From positions 62,001 through 126,000 of the forward strand of contig NZ_JAPDDS010000013.1 in assembly GCF_025950085.1 (NCBI RefSeq): a stretch of DNA of 64,000 nt, written 5' to 3'. Source of the DNA: Luteolibacter flavescens. GTDB lineage: Bacteria; Verrucomicrobiota; Verrucomicrobiia; Verrucomicrobiales; Akkermansiaceae. The position numbers were made by a program, and so were the translations under genes. Under the pieces are notes generated by a model. That model saw only the letters and a program-made list of their open reading frames with translations, did no database searches and was not told where the DNA came from. Below are positions 8,801 through 16,806 of this stretch, piece by piece; the stretch's first letter is position 1, and every line of letters begins with the position of its first letter.

Positions 8801-11782
8801 GAAAGCCAGCGCGTGCTCGTCGAATGGAATGCGACCGCGCGCGAATACCCGCGCACGACCACACTCTCCAACCTCGTCGCCGAGGTCGCCTCGCGCTACC
8901 CGGACAAGATCGCGATCCACTGCGGAGACGACACGCTCACCCATGCCGCGCTTGACCAGCGCGCGACAGCAATCGCCGCGCGACTCCAGACCGCCGGGGT
9001 GAAACGCGGCGATCTCGTAGGCATCCATCTGGAACGCTCGCCCGACATGGTGGCGGGGCTGCTCGGCATCCTGAAATGCGGTGCGGCCTATGTCCCAATG
9101 GATCCCGCTTTCCCGGCGGAGCGCCTTGCCTTCATGGTGGAGGACGCGCGCATGCCGCTGATCCTTTCGCAGACGACGCTGCACAAGGAGCTGCCCTCTT
9201 CGCAGGCGCAGGTCATCCTGGTGGACCAGATCCTCGGTGAAGGCAATGGCTTCACGCCCGTCGAGGGAGATCCCGAAGACCTCGCGTATGTCATCTTCAC
9301 CTCCGGCTCGACCGGCCGCCCGAAGGGCGTCCGCCTGCCGCACCGTGCGGTGATGAATTTCCTCAACTCGATGCGCCGCGAGCCCGGCCTGACGCCGGAT
9401 GACGTCTTGCTCGCCGTGACCACGCTGTCTTTTGACATCGCCGGTCTGGAAATCTTCCTGCCGCTCACCACCGGAGCGGAGATCGTGATCGCCACCCGCG
9501 ACATCACCATCGATGGCAATCGCCTCGCCGACACGATCGCGCGTCACAACGTGACCGTCCTACAGGCGACGCCCGTGACTTGGCGGCTCCTCCTGGAAGC
9601 CCGGTGGACCGGCAGACCCGGCTTCAAGGCACTCGTCGGAGGCGAAGCCGTGCCGCGCGATCTGGTCAACCGGCTCGCCCCGCTCTGTGGCGAAATCTGG
9701 AACGTCTATGGACCCACCGAGACCACCATCTGGTCCACGACCGCAAAGGTAACCGAAGGCGAGGGCCCGGTGACCATCGGCAGCCCGATCGACAATACCC
9801 AGGTCTTCATCGTGAATGCCGCGCTGCAACCGCAGCCCGTCGGCATCGCCGGTGAATTGCTCATCGGCGGCGACGGCCTCGCCCTCGGCTATCATGAACG
9901 GCAGGACCTCACCGACGACCGCTTCATTTCCACCCCGCTGCAGTCCGGCAAGCTCTACCGCACCGGCGACCTCGCCCGATGGAACGCGGATGGCACGATC
10001 GAGTGCCTCGGTCGCATGGACCACCAGGTGAAGGTCCGCGGCTTCCGCATCGAGCTCGGCGACATCGAGACCCATCTGGAGCAGCATCCGTCCGTCGCCC
10101 AGGCCGTGGCCCACGTGCACGACGGCCGCCTCATCGCCTATGTCCGCCCCGAGGATGCAGGCGGCAGTGGCACGGCCATCTGGGAGGACCAGTGGGACCT
10201 GCTCTACAAGTCCGCCATCGACCAATCCGGCAGCGGAAAGCTGGACAAGCTCGACTCGGTGATCGCCGGTTGGGCCGGCATCACGGATATCGATGTCCAG
10301 GTCGCGGAGTGGATCGAGACGACCGCCGCACGCCTCCGCGGCTATGGACCGAGCCGTGTCTTCGAGATCGGTTGCGGCACCGGGCAGATCCTCTCGCGCT
10401 TCGCCGCGGAGTCCGAGTGCTACTGGGCCGCGGACATTTCGAAGGTCGCCATCGACGCGCTCGAGAAGAATCACCCGCTCCCGCAGGTGAAGCTCTTCCA
10501 CCGGCCTGCGGATGACTTCACGGACATTCCGGACGCCTATTTCGATACGGTCATCATCAATTCCGTCGCGCAGTACTTCCCCGACGCTGCCTATCTCGCC
10601 CGCGTGTTGGAAGGTGCCGCGAAGACCTTGAAACCCGGCGGCCGCGTCTTCCTCGGCGACATCCAGAGCAATGCACTGCTCTCTGCCCACCACGCGGAAA
10701 TCCTCCGCGAACGTGCTCCCGCTGGTACCACCTGTAAGCAACTGCGCGAGAAGCTCGGCCAGCGACTTTCCCGCGAGACCGAGCTGTCGCTCGACCCGGC
10801 GTGGTTCGATCACCTTGACGGCTTCTCGCATGTCGAGGTGAAGCTCCGCCGCGGCCAGCTCACGAATGAAACGACGACCTACCACTACGACGTCATCCTG
10901 CATGTGGGCGAGAAGCCCGCGACGCAGGTCGTGACCAACTGGCGGCAGTGGGAGCGGCTGAATCTGGAGCAGCTCGAAGCGATGCTCGCCGAGGGCCCGA
11001 ACGAATTGGCCATCGCGGGCATCCCGGATCTCCGGCTCGCCGGTCCGCTAGGCTTCCTGAGAGCGCTGGAGCATTCGCCGGAAGACGGCCCGCTCCCGGA
11101 AGTGCCCGTGCCCTCGAATACGGCGCTGACAGCCGAGGACCTTTTCGCCGCGGCCGCGAACTCCGGCTACCGCGCCCACGTGCGCTGGCGCGGCAATGGT
11201 GCCGCCGGGCTCATGGACGTGATCTTCCTGCCCGCTGGCAGCGGGGTCATGCCACTCTGGCCCATCCAGGCGACACCTGCTCCACTGGCGAACGTCCCGC
11301 ATCACGAGAAGCCAACCCCGGCACTCGGCGCGGATCTCCGCCAGCATCTCGCCACGAAGCTGCCGAATTACATGGTGCCATCGGCCTTCGTGGTGCTCGA
11401 CGCCTTCCCCCTCACGCCGAATGGCAAGGTGGACCGCAAGGCCCTGCCTGCACCCGGAGAAAGCGAGGAGGCACCCGCACGCGAGATCGTCGCACCGAAG
11501 AACGAGACCGAGGAGAAGCTGGTGGAGATCTGGAAGCAGGTCCTCGGCGTGAAGGAAATCGGCACCACCGATGACATCTTCGAGCTGGGTGGCGACTCGA
11601 TCCTGATCTTCCAGATCAGCACCCGCGCCACCCGCATCGGGCTCCCCGTCGCCCCCGCGCAGGTCTTCCGCCACCGGAATATCCTCGCATTGGCCGCCGA
11701 ACTCACGACCGTGGCGGAACCCGTGGCTGCCGCCCCGACCATCCAACGCGTGAACCGCGATGCCTATCGCCGCAAACTCTGA
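2846..11782 (+). CDS. Hybrid PKS-NRPS: KS-AT-ACP-aminotransferase-C-A(nMT)-PCP
   Basis: A 2978-residue megasynthase. The ketosynthase (~8-430) has TACSTSL Cys174, His310 (EAHGTGT) and His351 (THIGH). The acyltransferase (~520-830) has GHSIGE Ser618 and HAFH at 712-715, the malonyl-CoA signature. The ACP has LGFDS Ser946. A class III aminotransferase (~1090-1530, PLP Lys1365 in TYGKVIGGG) follows, of the type fused in McyE and MycA. Next is a condensation domain (HHIVCDG, H1682-G1688), then an adenylation domain (TSGSTG from 2152, D2197, K2861). Between A8 and A9 of that domain lies an N-methyltransferase with SAM motif EIGCGTG (~2507). The last domain is a PCP (LGGDS, Ser2918). The pocket reads D-I-L-Q-L-G-V-I-W plus K, very close to known glycine codes, so N-methylglycine is predicted. 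No KR, DH or ER is present, so the beta-keto group is left for the aminotransferase. Confidence 0.95.
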   Translation: MNEELPPQEAIAVIGMAGRFPGADSPDEFWANLIAGKDCITRFDSREGSDGSKYVGARSILERPDLFDASFFGVYPKEAELMDPQHRVFLECAWEAIEHAGYDPGAYPGMIGVYAGLSLNTYLLHNLGKAAELAKNYQVAEYQTMLGNDKDFLPVRVSYKLNLRGPSMTIQTACSTSLVAICQAATSLLTYQCDMALAGGVSISFPQQRDYLYTEEGMVSGDGTVRAFDEKANGTVFGHGCGVVLLKRLSEAIADRDPILAVIKGWAVNNDGSDKIGFAAPGLNAQADVIAMAQATAGVHPADVSYVEAHGTGTPLGDPIEVAALTKAFREGGAEESGYCTLGTGKTHIGHLDVAAGVTGLIKTIQQFRHGKIPALLHFTAPNPRIDFSNSPLRPASETTDWPRADKPRIAGVSAFGVGGTNAHVVMEEAPPSAPSGIGRKQQLLVLSAKTASALDAMAANLAKHLEGESSASLADTSFTLAAGRKAFAFRRHVVAEDAAGAIAKLREPAKSSASNKSPRMAFLFPGQGSQYPGMGRELYQGEPAFREAVDDCAALLYSHLGVDVRATLYPDGSDRAEAEQRIHQTWLTQPCIFVTEYALAKLWVSWGIQPGLLIGHSIGEYVAAVLAGTFTLSEALGLLAVRAKLMQGLPSGAMLAVRQRADELKLPDGISLAAINSPKLCTVSGPHEAIAAYQRELDAQKIACRALNTSHAFHSAMMEPIVAPFTAEAAKVAARPPSIPWISTSTGREMDATTLADPGYWARQLRHEVRFTDALATACATGDLILLEVGPGQALGPFARQHPGRGDSTVISTLPSSSDDLTDLLNAAGELWKAGATLDWQAFFAGQERARVHLPTYPFERQSYWIDNSKAATIPDPAASRVDAGLSLTSPMVSEPPTATPIAPPHPAMSRIPDLAARLRAIVLELSGISVDDDAATFTELGFDSLFLTQASQAIQSRFGVKITFRQMLGELSSVAAIASHLDAEMPAAAAPTMPAVVAPPALIPQQTAGGSTIEQLMAYQIQLMQALLADRQNPTPTAAAAPATTTGLEPVTWPANHTRNTSTNTRFGPYKPIDKGENGGLTEIQQKSLDELISRYVRKTSASKAYTAEHRDHYADPRAVSGFKSLWKEMVYPIVSSRSKGAKIWDLDGNEYVDITMGFGTYFFGHSPEWLTEAIEKQLHTGIEIGPQSPIAGKLAKAICELTNMDRATFCNTGSEAVMAAMRLARTITGRTRIAYFTGDYHGMFEEVLVRGAWVDGVYKAQPIAPGIPQSLVENMLVLDYADPSSLDILKAHAHELAAVMVEPVQSRAPGLQPRDFIHEVRAITKASGTALIFDEVVTGFRCHPGGAQAYFGVEADLATYGKVIGGGMPIGVLAGKREYMDALDGGSWSYGDDSFPEVGVTFFAGTFVRHPLALAAAWRVVEHLKGEGPRLQIDVTERVERLCRTLNQHFEAIGVPIRIPHFSAYAVVDYAADLKYASLLWYFLREKGVHIWEGRPLYFTTAHTDEDLDRVVRGFTEAVAEMQAAGFLPASTKNVPAPTSFPRHDSAPTTEAQREIFHSLMMGDDANCAYNESNVIRFDGDLDVPALRTALLDLIVRHPALRSTFTPDGQQQVFHAAPRQVEIHEHDLSALTADARDLHWSQVKEDEARTPFDLSYKPLFRLHIGRLAADHHELLLTMHHIVCDGWSFGMILMELAQCYNARKAGRLPLLPPAMSFAEYARHEIATKDEHAGAEAWWVAKYESGAPVLELPTDRPRPQVKTFAGAMEAITLDADRYARLKKASPKLGGTLFATLLASFATLLHRLTGQEDLVIGVPAAGQTRIGRDELVGHCLNFLPLRLQADADRPFRDFAADVKEQVLEAYDHQDCTFGSLLKKLSLPRDTSRLPLVNVMFNIDKSGSDQIAFDGLGFDVWTNPKRHVNFDLFFNLVQTDERMIVECEYNPDLHDAATIRRWLGCFEQLIESAINDGGTELQSLPILDAEESQRVLVEWNATAREYPRTTTLSNLVAEVASRYPDKIAIHCGDDTLTHAALDQRATAIAARLQTAGVKRGDLVGIHLERSPDMVAGLLGILKCGAAYVPMDPAFPAERLAFMVEDARMPLILSQTTLHKELPSSQAQVILVDQILGEGNGFTPVEGDPEDLAYVIFTSGSTGRPKGVRLPHRAVMNFLNSMRREPGLTPDDVLLAVTTLSFDIAGLEIFLPLTTGAEIVIATRDITIDGNRLADTIARHNVTVLQATPVTWRLLLEARWTGRPGFKALVGGEAVPRDLVNRLAPLCGEIWNVYGPTETTIWSTTAKVTEGEGPVTIGSPIDNTQVFIVNAALQPQPVGIAGELLIGGDGLALGYHERQDLTDDRFISTPLQSGKLYRTGDLARWNADGTIECLGRMDHQVKVRGFRIELGDIETHLEQHPSVAQAVAHVHDGRLIAYVRPEDAGGSGTAIWEDQWDLLYKSAIDQSGSGKLDKLDSVIAGWAGITDIDVQVAEWIETTAARLRGYGPSRVFEIGCGTGQILSRFAAESECYWAADISKVAIDALEKNHPLPQVKLFHRPADDFTDIPDAYFDTVIINSVAQYFPDAAYLARVLEGAAKTLKPGGRVFLGDIQSNALLSAHHAEILRERAPAGTTCKQLREKLGQRLSRETELSLDPAWFDHLDGFSHVEVKLRRGQLTNETTTYHYDVILHVGEKPATQVVTNWRQWERLNLEQLEAMLAEGPNELAIAGIPDLRLAGPLGFLRALEHSPEDGPLPEVPVPSNTALTAEDLFAAAANSGYRAHVRWRGNGAAGLMDVIFLPAGSGVMPLWPIQATPAPLANVPHHEKPTPALGADLRQHLATKLPNYMVPSAFVVLDAFPLTPNGKVDRKALPAPGESEEAPAREIVAPKNETEEKLVEIWKQVLGVKEIGTTDDIFELGGDSILIFQISTRATRIGLPVAPAQVFRHRNILALAAELTTVAEPVAAAPTIQRVNRDAYRRKL

Positions 11783-11786
11783 CACC

Positions 11787-14700
11787 ATGAGCGACCCAAC
11801 CCACGACCCGGCGACCCAAGCGCCCGAGGCCGCGGACGTGCTGGCCTTCCCCGCTTCGGTGGCCCAGCAGAGATTCTGGTATCTGGAGCTTCTCCAGCCG
11901 GGAGTGACGGCATTCAATGTCCCGATGCGCTTCCGGTTGGAAGGCCCGCTCGACGCGATTCTGTTAGAGAAAGCATTGCGAACGATCGTCGAGCGTCACG
12001 AGTCGCTGCGGACGCACTTTGAGGAGGATGGCGGGGAGCTGTTGCAGGTCGTGGCACCCGAGGCCGACTTCATCTTCCCCATCCACGACGTCTCCCATCT
12101 GCCGGAAGGCGAGCGACAGGTGGAGGCGGACCGGCTTGGAAGCATCGAGGCGCAGCGCCCGTTCCATCTCGCAACCGGCCCGGTCTTCCGTGCGGAACTG
12201 GTGAAGCTTTCCGACACCTCGCATATCCTGCACGTCTCGGTCCATCATGCGATGTTCGACGGCTCGTCGATGACGGTGCTGACCGAGGAACTGGCGCAGA
12301 TCTACCAGGCCTATCGCGACGGAAAAGAGTGCCCGCTGGAGCCACCGGCGATCCAGTACGGCGACTACAGCGTCTGGCAAAAGGACTTCCTCGAAGGCCC
12401 CGAGATCGCCAGGCAGCTCACCTATTGGAAAGAGCGGCTGGCCGACATGTCAGAGCTCGACCTCCCCACCGACCGGCCGCGTCCTGCGGCGAAGACTTGG
12501 AATGGCGAGCTGATCTCCACCCTGCTGCCGCGCGAGCTGACGCAGCGCCTGCAGGCGATCGCCTCGCGGAATGGCGCGACCCTCTTCCATCTGCAGCTCG
12601 CGGCCTACAAGGTCCTGCTCCACCGCTATACCGGCATGACGGACATCGCCGTGGGCTCGCCCATCACCGGCCGCACCCGTGCCGAAATGGAACGGCTCAT
12701 CGGCGTCTTCATCAATTCACTCGTGCTGCGCAGCGATCTCTCCGGAGATCCCACCTTTGAAAGCCTCGTTCGCCAGGTGCGCGACACCGCGCTCTCCGCC
12801 GTGGAGAATCAGGATCTCCCTTTCGAATGCTTGGTTCGCGAGCTGAAGCCGAATCGCGATCCGAGCCGCAATCCGATCTTCCAGGTGAACTTCACGCACC
12901 AGCGCTCGTTCGCGAAGGCGGGCAAGTTCGGCGGTGTGGAGCTGATCCCGATCCCATCCCGCTCGGCCGGTGCGATCTTCGACCTGCATTTCTTCATCGT
13001 GGAGCGCGCGGAAGGGTGGCGGCTCTCGTGCGACTTCAGCACGGACCTCTACGATCACGCGACGGCGTGGCGCATGCTCGGCCACTACCGGCAATTGCTG
13101 GAAGGCATTGCGGAGAATCCCCAAAAGAACCTCTCGGAGCTGGAAATCCTAACAAGTGAGGAGAAGGCGACGATCCTCGGCGAGTGGTCGCGAAATCCCA
13201 TCACCGGGAGCGCGGAATTCATTCCGCCCGGATCAGCATCGGATTCCACGGGCGGAATGAATTCCGCCCTCCCAGTCACTACCATTCCAGCGTGGTTTCT
13301 CGAGACTGCCGAGAAGCATCCCTCACGCACCGCCCTCGTCTTCGGAGATCAGACAATCACCTACTCGCGGCTCCATGCCGAGGCGACCACGTTGGCGGCA
13401 CGCCTGATCAATTCAGGCGTGAAGCCCGGCGATCTCGTGGCGCTTTGCTCGAAGCCTTCGCCGGAGATGATCACCGGCTTGCTCGGCATCCTGCTCGCCG
13501 GTGGCGCTTACGTTCCGATCGATCCGGATTATCCGGCACAGCGCTTCTCGATGCTGCTGGAGGATTCCGGTGCGCGTGTGGGACTCGCCACGCCGGGCCT
13601 CGCGTTTTCCTACGGCGACTGGAACGGCACGCTGCTGGAGATTCCGAAGCTCGGGAGCGCCGAAGCCACCACGCTTCCGCCCGTCAAACTCTCGCCGGAG
13701 CACCCCGCCTACCTGCTTTTCACTTCCGGTTCCACGGGCAAGCCGAAGGGCGTGCTGGTCCCGCATCGCGGCGTGACCCGCCTCGTTCGCGACAATGGCT
13801 TCATGCCGATCACGAGCGACGATGTCTTCCTCCTCGCCGCTCCGCTTTCCTTCGACGCCTCGATCCTCGAAATCTGGGGACCGTTGCTCAACGGCGGCAC
13901 CCTCGTCATTCCCTCACGGGGCGCGGGCCTTGATGAAATCGCCACCGCCGTGCGTGAGAAAGGCGTGACCACGCTGTGGCTCACCGCGGGCTTGTTCCAG
14001 GTGATGATCGAGGAGCACGTGGACTCTTTGAAAGGCCTCCGCTATCTGCTGGCGGGCGGCGATGTCCTCTCGGTCTCGCACGTGCGCCAGGCGATGGCAG
14101 CGCTGCCCGGCACCACGCTCATCAATGGCTACGGGCCGACGGAGAACACGACCTTCACGACCTGCCATGCGATCCGAGACGAAGACTGCGAGCGCCTTTC
14201 GATCCCGATCGGCCGGCCCATCGGTGGCACCACTGCCTACATCCTCGATGACCTCGGCCGCCCGGTGCCTGCCGGAGTCCATGGCGAGCTCTTCACCGGC
14301 GGCACGGGCCTCGCGCTCGGCTATCATGGCGACCCGGCTTTGACGGCGGAGAAATTCATCTCGCATCCGCAGTTCGGACGGCTCTACCGCACCGGCGACC
14401 TTTGTCGCTGGCTTGCGGACGGCACCATCGAGTTCATCGGTCGCCGGGACCACCAGGTGAAGATCCGCGGCTTCCGGATCGAGCTCGGCGAAATCGAAAC
14501 CGCGCTCGCCTCCCACCCCGAGGTGCGCCAGGCGAAGGTGGCGGTGCGCGGCGAATCCGCCGAGACCAAGCGCATCCTCGCATGGGCCTCGCTCGAGCAG
14601 GGCAGCCTGCTCGACCCGGTGAAGCTGGACGCCTGGCTCTCGGCAAGGCTCCCCGCCTTCCTTCGACCGGACAGCGTTACGATCCTCGACACCTTTCCGG

Positions 14701-15857
14701 TCACCGCAAATGGCAAGATCGACCTCGCCGCCCTGCCCGATCCCGCGAGGGCAAGCGCCGTGCAACGCCAGTTCATCCCGCCGCAGGGCGAGACCGAGCA
14801 GCGGCTCGCCGTCATCTGGAGCGAGCTGTTAGACACGCCGCAGGTCGGTCGCGAGGACGACTTTTTCGCGCTCGGCGGACATTCGCTGATGGCGCTGCGC
14901 CTCTTCTCGCGGATCTCACGCGAATTTGGCATCAGCCTGCCGCTGGCCGCGTTGCTCAGCCATCCCACCATCGCGCGTTTGTCGGTCCTGCTCGCACCCG
15001 AGGCGGCGGCCACCTCCGCCAATCCCGCGAAGTCCGGCAAGAAAGGCCACCTCGTCACCCTCTCCGACCGGGGAAATCCTCCGCCGCTCTTCTGCATCCA
15101 TGGAGGCGATGGTGGCGTGATCTTCTACCGCGGCATCGCGGAGAGGATGGCGGGAGACTTCCCCATCCACGCCATCGAGGCGCTCTCGCTCAGCAGCAGC
15201 ACGCCGATCGAGGAGTCAAGCGTGGAGGAAACCGCGGCGGCCTACGTGCAGGAATTGCTCGCGGTCCATGCGACCGGGCCTTTCCGGCTCGCCGGTTACT
15301 CCTTTGGCGGAGTGGTAGCCCATGAGATGGCCTGTCAACTTGTTGACCAGGGCCACACGGTGGAATTCCTCGGGCTCTTCGACACCCACAATCCCACCGC
15401 CCCCAACAAGCGCTACTCCCTGCCCGGCAGGTTCGGTGCCTTCTGGCAGCAGCAGGAAGACCTGCCCTTGCCTGCAAAACTGGAGCGCCTGCGGGCACGC
15501 ATTGCTGAAGGCATATCCGTCCACCGCCAGGTGAAAAAGGAAGTCGGCGAAGCCATGCACATGGGACCCGCCGAGGCCCACAGCGACCTCCGCCGCGTGC
15601 AGGTCCGCGAGGAAAACTGGCGCGCGATGCAGGCCTACAAGCCGCGCCCCTACCCCGGGCCGATCACGCTTTTCAAGGCGATGACCCCGAGCGACAAGGT
15701 CCAGTGGCCTGCCGACTACGGCTGGAGTGCCATGGCGCTGGGAGGGCTCCGCATCGTCCCGGTCCCCGGCCGGCACCTCACCCTTTTCACCGAGGAAAAC
15801 ATCGGCCCGCTGGCGAAGGCCCTCGAGGAGGCCATCCATTCAGCCGAGGCCACCTGA
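11787..15857 (+). CDS. NRPS termination module: C-A-PCP-thioesterase
   Basis: The final module, 1356 residues from an ATG 4 nt after the upstream stop; an in-frame ATG at 11760 would overlap the upstream gene and is less likely. The condensation domain has HHAMFDG (H153-G159). The adenylation domain has TSGSTGKPK (from 646), FDAS with D690, and K977 (ANGK). The PCP has LGGHS, Ser1033. A type I thioesterase ends the protein, with GYSFGG Ser1172 and a late His1330 (PGRH), so it releases the product by hydrolysis or cyclisation. The pocket reads roughly D-A-L-W-L-A-G-T-F plus K, which resembles valine-type codes; a hydrophobic residue is likely. The linker between C and A (codons at 13206-13273) contains a palindromic repeat translated in frame. 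Confidence 0.93.
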   Translation: MSDPTHDPATQAPEAADVLAFPASVAQQRFWYLELLQPGVTAFNVPMRFRLEGPLDAILLEKALRTIVERHESLRTHFEEDGGELLQVVAPEADFIFPIHDVSHLPEGERQVEADRLGSIEAQRPFHLATGPVFRAELVKLSDTSHILHVSVHHAMFDGSSMTVLTEELAQIYQAYRDGKECPLEPPAIQYGDYSVWQKDFLEGPEIARQLTYWKERLADMSELDLPTDRPRPAAKTWNGELISTLLPRELTQRLQAIASRNGATLFHLQLAAYKVLLHRYTGMTDIAVGSPITGRTRAEMERLIGVFINSLVLRSDLSGDPTFESLVRQVRDTALSAVENQDLPFECLVRELKPNRDPSRNPIFQVNFTHQRSFAKAGKFGGVELIPIPSRSAGAIFDLHFFIVERAEGWRLSCDFSTDLYDHATAWRMLGHYRQLLEGIAENPQKNLSELEILTSEEKATILGEWSRNPITGSAEFIPPGSASDSTGGMNSALPVTTIPAWFLETAEKHPSRTALVFGDQTITYSRLHAEATTLAARLINSGVKPGDLVALCSKPSPEMITGLLGILLAGGAYVPIDPDYPAQRFSMLLEDSGARVGLATPGLAFSYGDWNGTLLEIPKLGSAEATTLPPVKLSPEHPAYLLFTSGSTGKPKGVLVPHRGVTRLVRDNGFMPITSDDVFLLAAPLSFDASILEIWGPLLNGGTLVIPSRGAGLDEIATAVREKGVTTLWLTAGLFQVMIEEHVDSLKGLRYLLAGGDVLSVSHVRQAMAALPGTTLINGYGPTENTTFTTCHAIRDEDCERLSIPIGRPIGGTTAYILDDLGRPVPAGVHGELFTGGTGLALGYHGDPALTAEKFISHPQFGRLYRTGDLCRWLADGTIEFIGRRDHQVKIRGFRIELGEIETALASHPEVRQAKVAVRGESAETKRILAWASLEQGSLLDPVKLDAWLSARLPAFLRPDSVTILDTFPVTANGKIDLAALPDPARASAVQRQFIPPQGETEQRLAVIWSELLDTPQVGREDDFFALGGHSLMALRLFSRISREFGISLPLAALLSHPTIARLSVLLAPEAAATSANPAKSGKKGHLVTLSDRGNPPPLFCIHGGDGGVIFYRGIAERMAGDFPIHAIEALSLSSSTPIEESSVEETAAAYVQELLAVHATGPFRLAGYSFGGVVAHEMACQLVDQGHTVEFLGLFDTHNPTAPNKRYSLPGRFGAFWQQQEDLPLPAKLERLRARIAEGISVHRQVKKEVGEAMHMGPAEAHSDLRRVQVREENWRAMQAYKPRPYPGPITLFKAMTPSDKVQWPADYGWSAMALGGLRIVPVPGRHLTLFTEENIGPLAKALEEAIHSAEAT
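13206..13273. repeat. 25-bp palindromic repeat inside the NRPS coding sequence
   Basis: Arms at 13206-13230 and 13249-13273 are inverted repeats matching at 24 of 25 positions, separated by 18 bp; the core is GCGGAATTCATTCCGCCCG. The element lies in the C-A linker of the third NRPS gene and is read in frame as an extra Pro/Gly/Ser-rich segment. It looks like a dispersed REP-type hairpin that landed in a tolerant linker. No second copy is seen in this window. Confidence 0.8.
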
Positions 15858-15919
15858 GAATTTCTGTTCGCCACACGGCACGATCGCCGCTACCTGACCG
15901 CACCCCCTTGCTGTCCCCC

Positions 15920-16798
15920 ATGACCCTGCTGCACCCCCGCACCGCCCTGTTGTTTGCCCTGCTCCCGCTCGGGGCAGAGGCACAGACCTACGTGGATCTG
16001 GATTTCTCAAACAATGTCCAACCGGCATTGCAGATGTATCCGAACAATTCCACGCTCGGTCCCTACTACTCTTCCGCCACCTCGATGGACTTCACGAATG
16101 CGGGGTCCTACAATGGCCAGTCGGTCGATGTTCGGGTGTCCCTGCTCGGACTGACCGATGGAGAGGGCTCGTCATTCCGCGAGTACAGCTCCTACCAATG
16201 GGTCGGCTGGATCCCGGACTACAACGACGGCTTCGGCAAAAAGGACCTCGGCGTTTACTACCGCTTCGGTGGCAACAACGCCCAGCCAACCGGCGGCATC
16301 GCCTGGTCGATGTCATTCTATCAGGGCGGCACGAATTTCGGCACCCAGGTGACACTGCCCGGCGTGCGCCTGCTGATCTACGATCACGACGGCGAGCCGC
16401 TGCAGTCCGAGTCGATCCGCGCCTTCACCGGTGACGGGCTCGTCGGCTACCAGACCCACAACAACAGCGGCATCACAGCGCTGGCCGAGGACGGCTCTTA
16501 CCGCTTCAACTCGCGCGGCGTGGGCCATCCGGAGACGACCGCGGACGGAGGGATGCTTCTTTACTACGAGAATACCTCCTCGATCCGCTTCGACATGTTC
16601 AGCACGACCCATGAAGATCTCCCGCCACAGGATCGCGGGATCTTCGCCGGGTTCAGCGGCCATCCCGCCGTCTATGGTGGCAACACGGATAACTTCGGCA
16701 GCTACGTCGTGGTCCCGGAGCCCACGGCTCCCATCCTGGCCAGTGCCGCGGCGGCGACCCTGCTGCTGCGCCGCACCCGTCAATCGGCGAGCGCCTGA
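15920..16798 (+). CDS. PEP-CTERM sorting-domain exported protein
   Basis: A 292-residue secreted protein of unknown function. The start at 15920 gives a clean signal peptide (MTLLHPRTALLFALL then LGAEAQ). The C terminus has the PEP-CTERM layout: a VVPEP motif, a hydrophobic helix (APILASAAAATLLL) and an arginine cluster (RRTR). Proteins of this class are processed by an exosortase/archaeosortase system and end up at the cell surface or in the exopolymer. The middle part is rich in Gly, Asn, Ser and Tyr, with no enzyme motif. It begins 62 bp after the NRPS operon but is probably a separate unit. Confidence 0.82.
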   Translation: MTLLHPRTALLFALLPLGAEAQTYVDLDFSNNVQPALQMYPNNSTLGPYYSSATSMDFTNAGSYNGQSVDVRVSLLGLTDGEGSSFREYSSYQWVGWIPDYNDGFGKKDLGVYYRFGGNNAQPTGGIAWSMSFYQGGTNFGTQVTLPGVRLLIYDHDGEPLQSESIRAFTGDGLVGYQTHNNSGITALAEDGSYRFNSRGVGHPETTADGGMLLYYENTSSIRFDMFSTTHEDLPPQDRGIFAGFSGHPAVYGGNTDNFGSYVVVPEPTAPILASAAAATLLLRRTRQSASA

Positions 16799-16806
16799 GT
16801 TGATAC

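Noticed and set aside
7013-9547. 844-codon open frame on the minus strand inside the PKS-NRPS gene
   Set aside because: It is exactly antisense to the C and A domains. It is Arg/Gly/Glu-rich with no motif and is explained by high GC at third codon positions.
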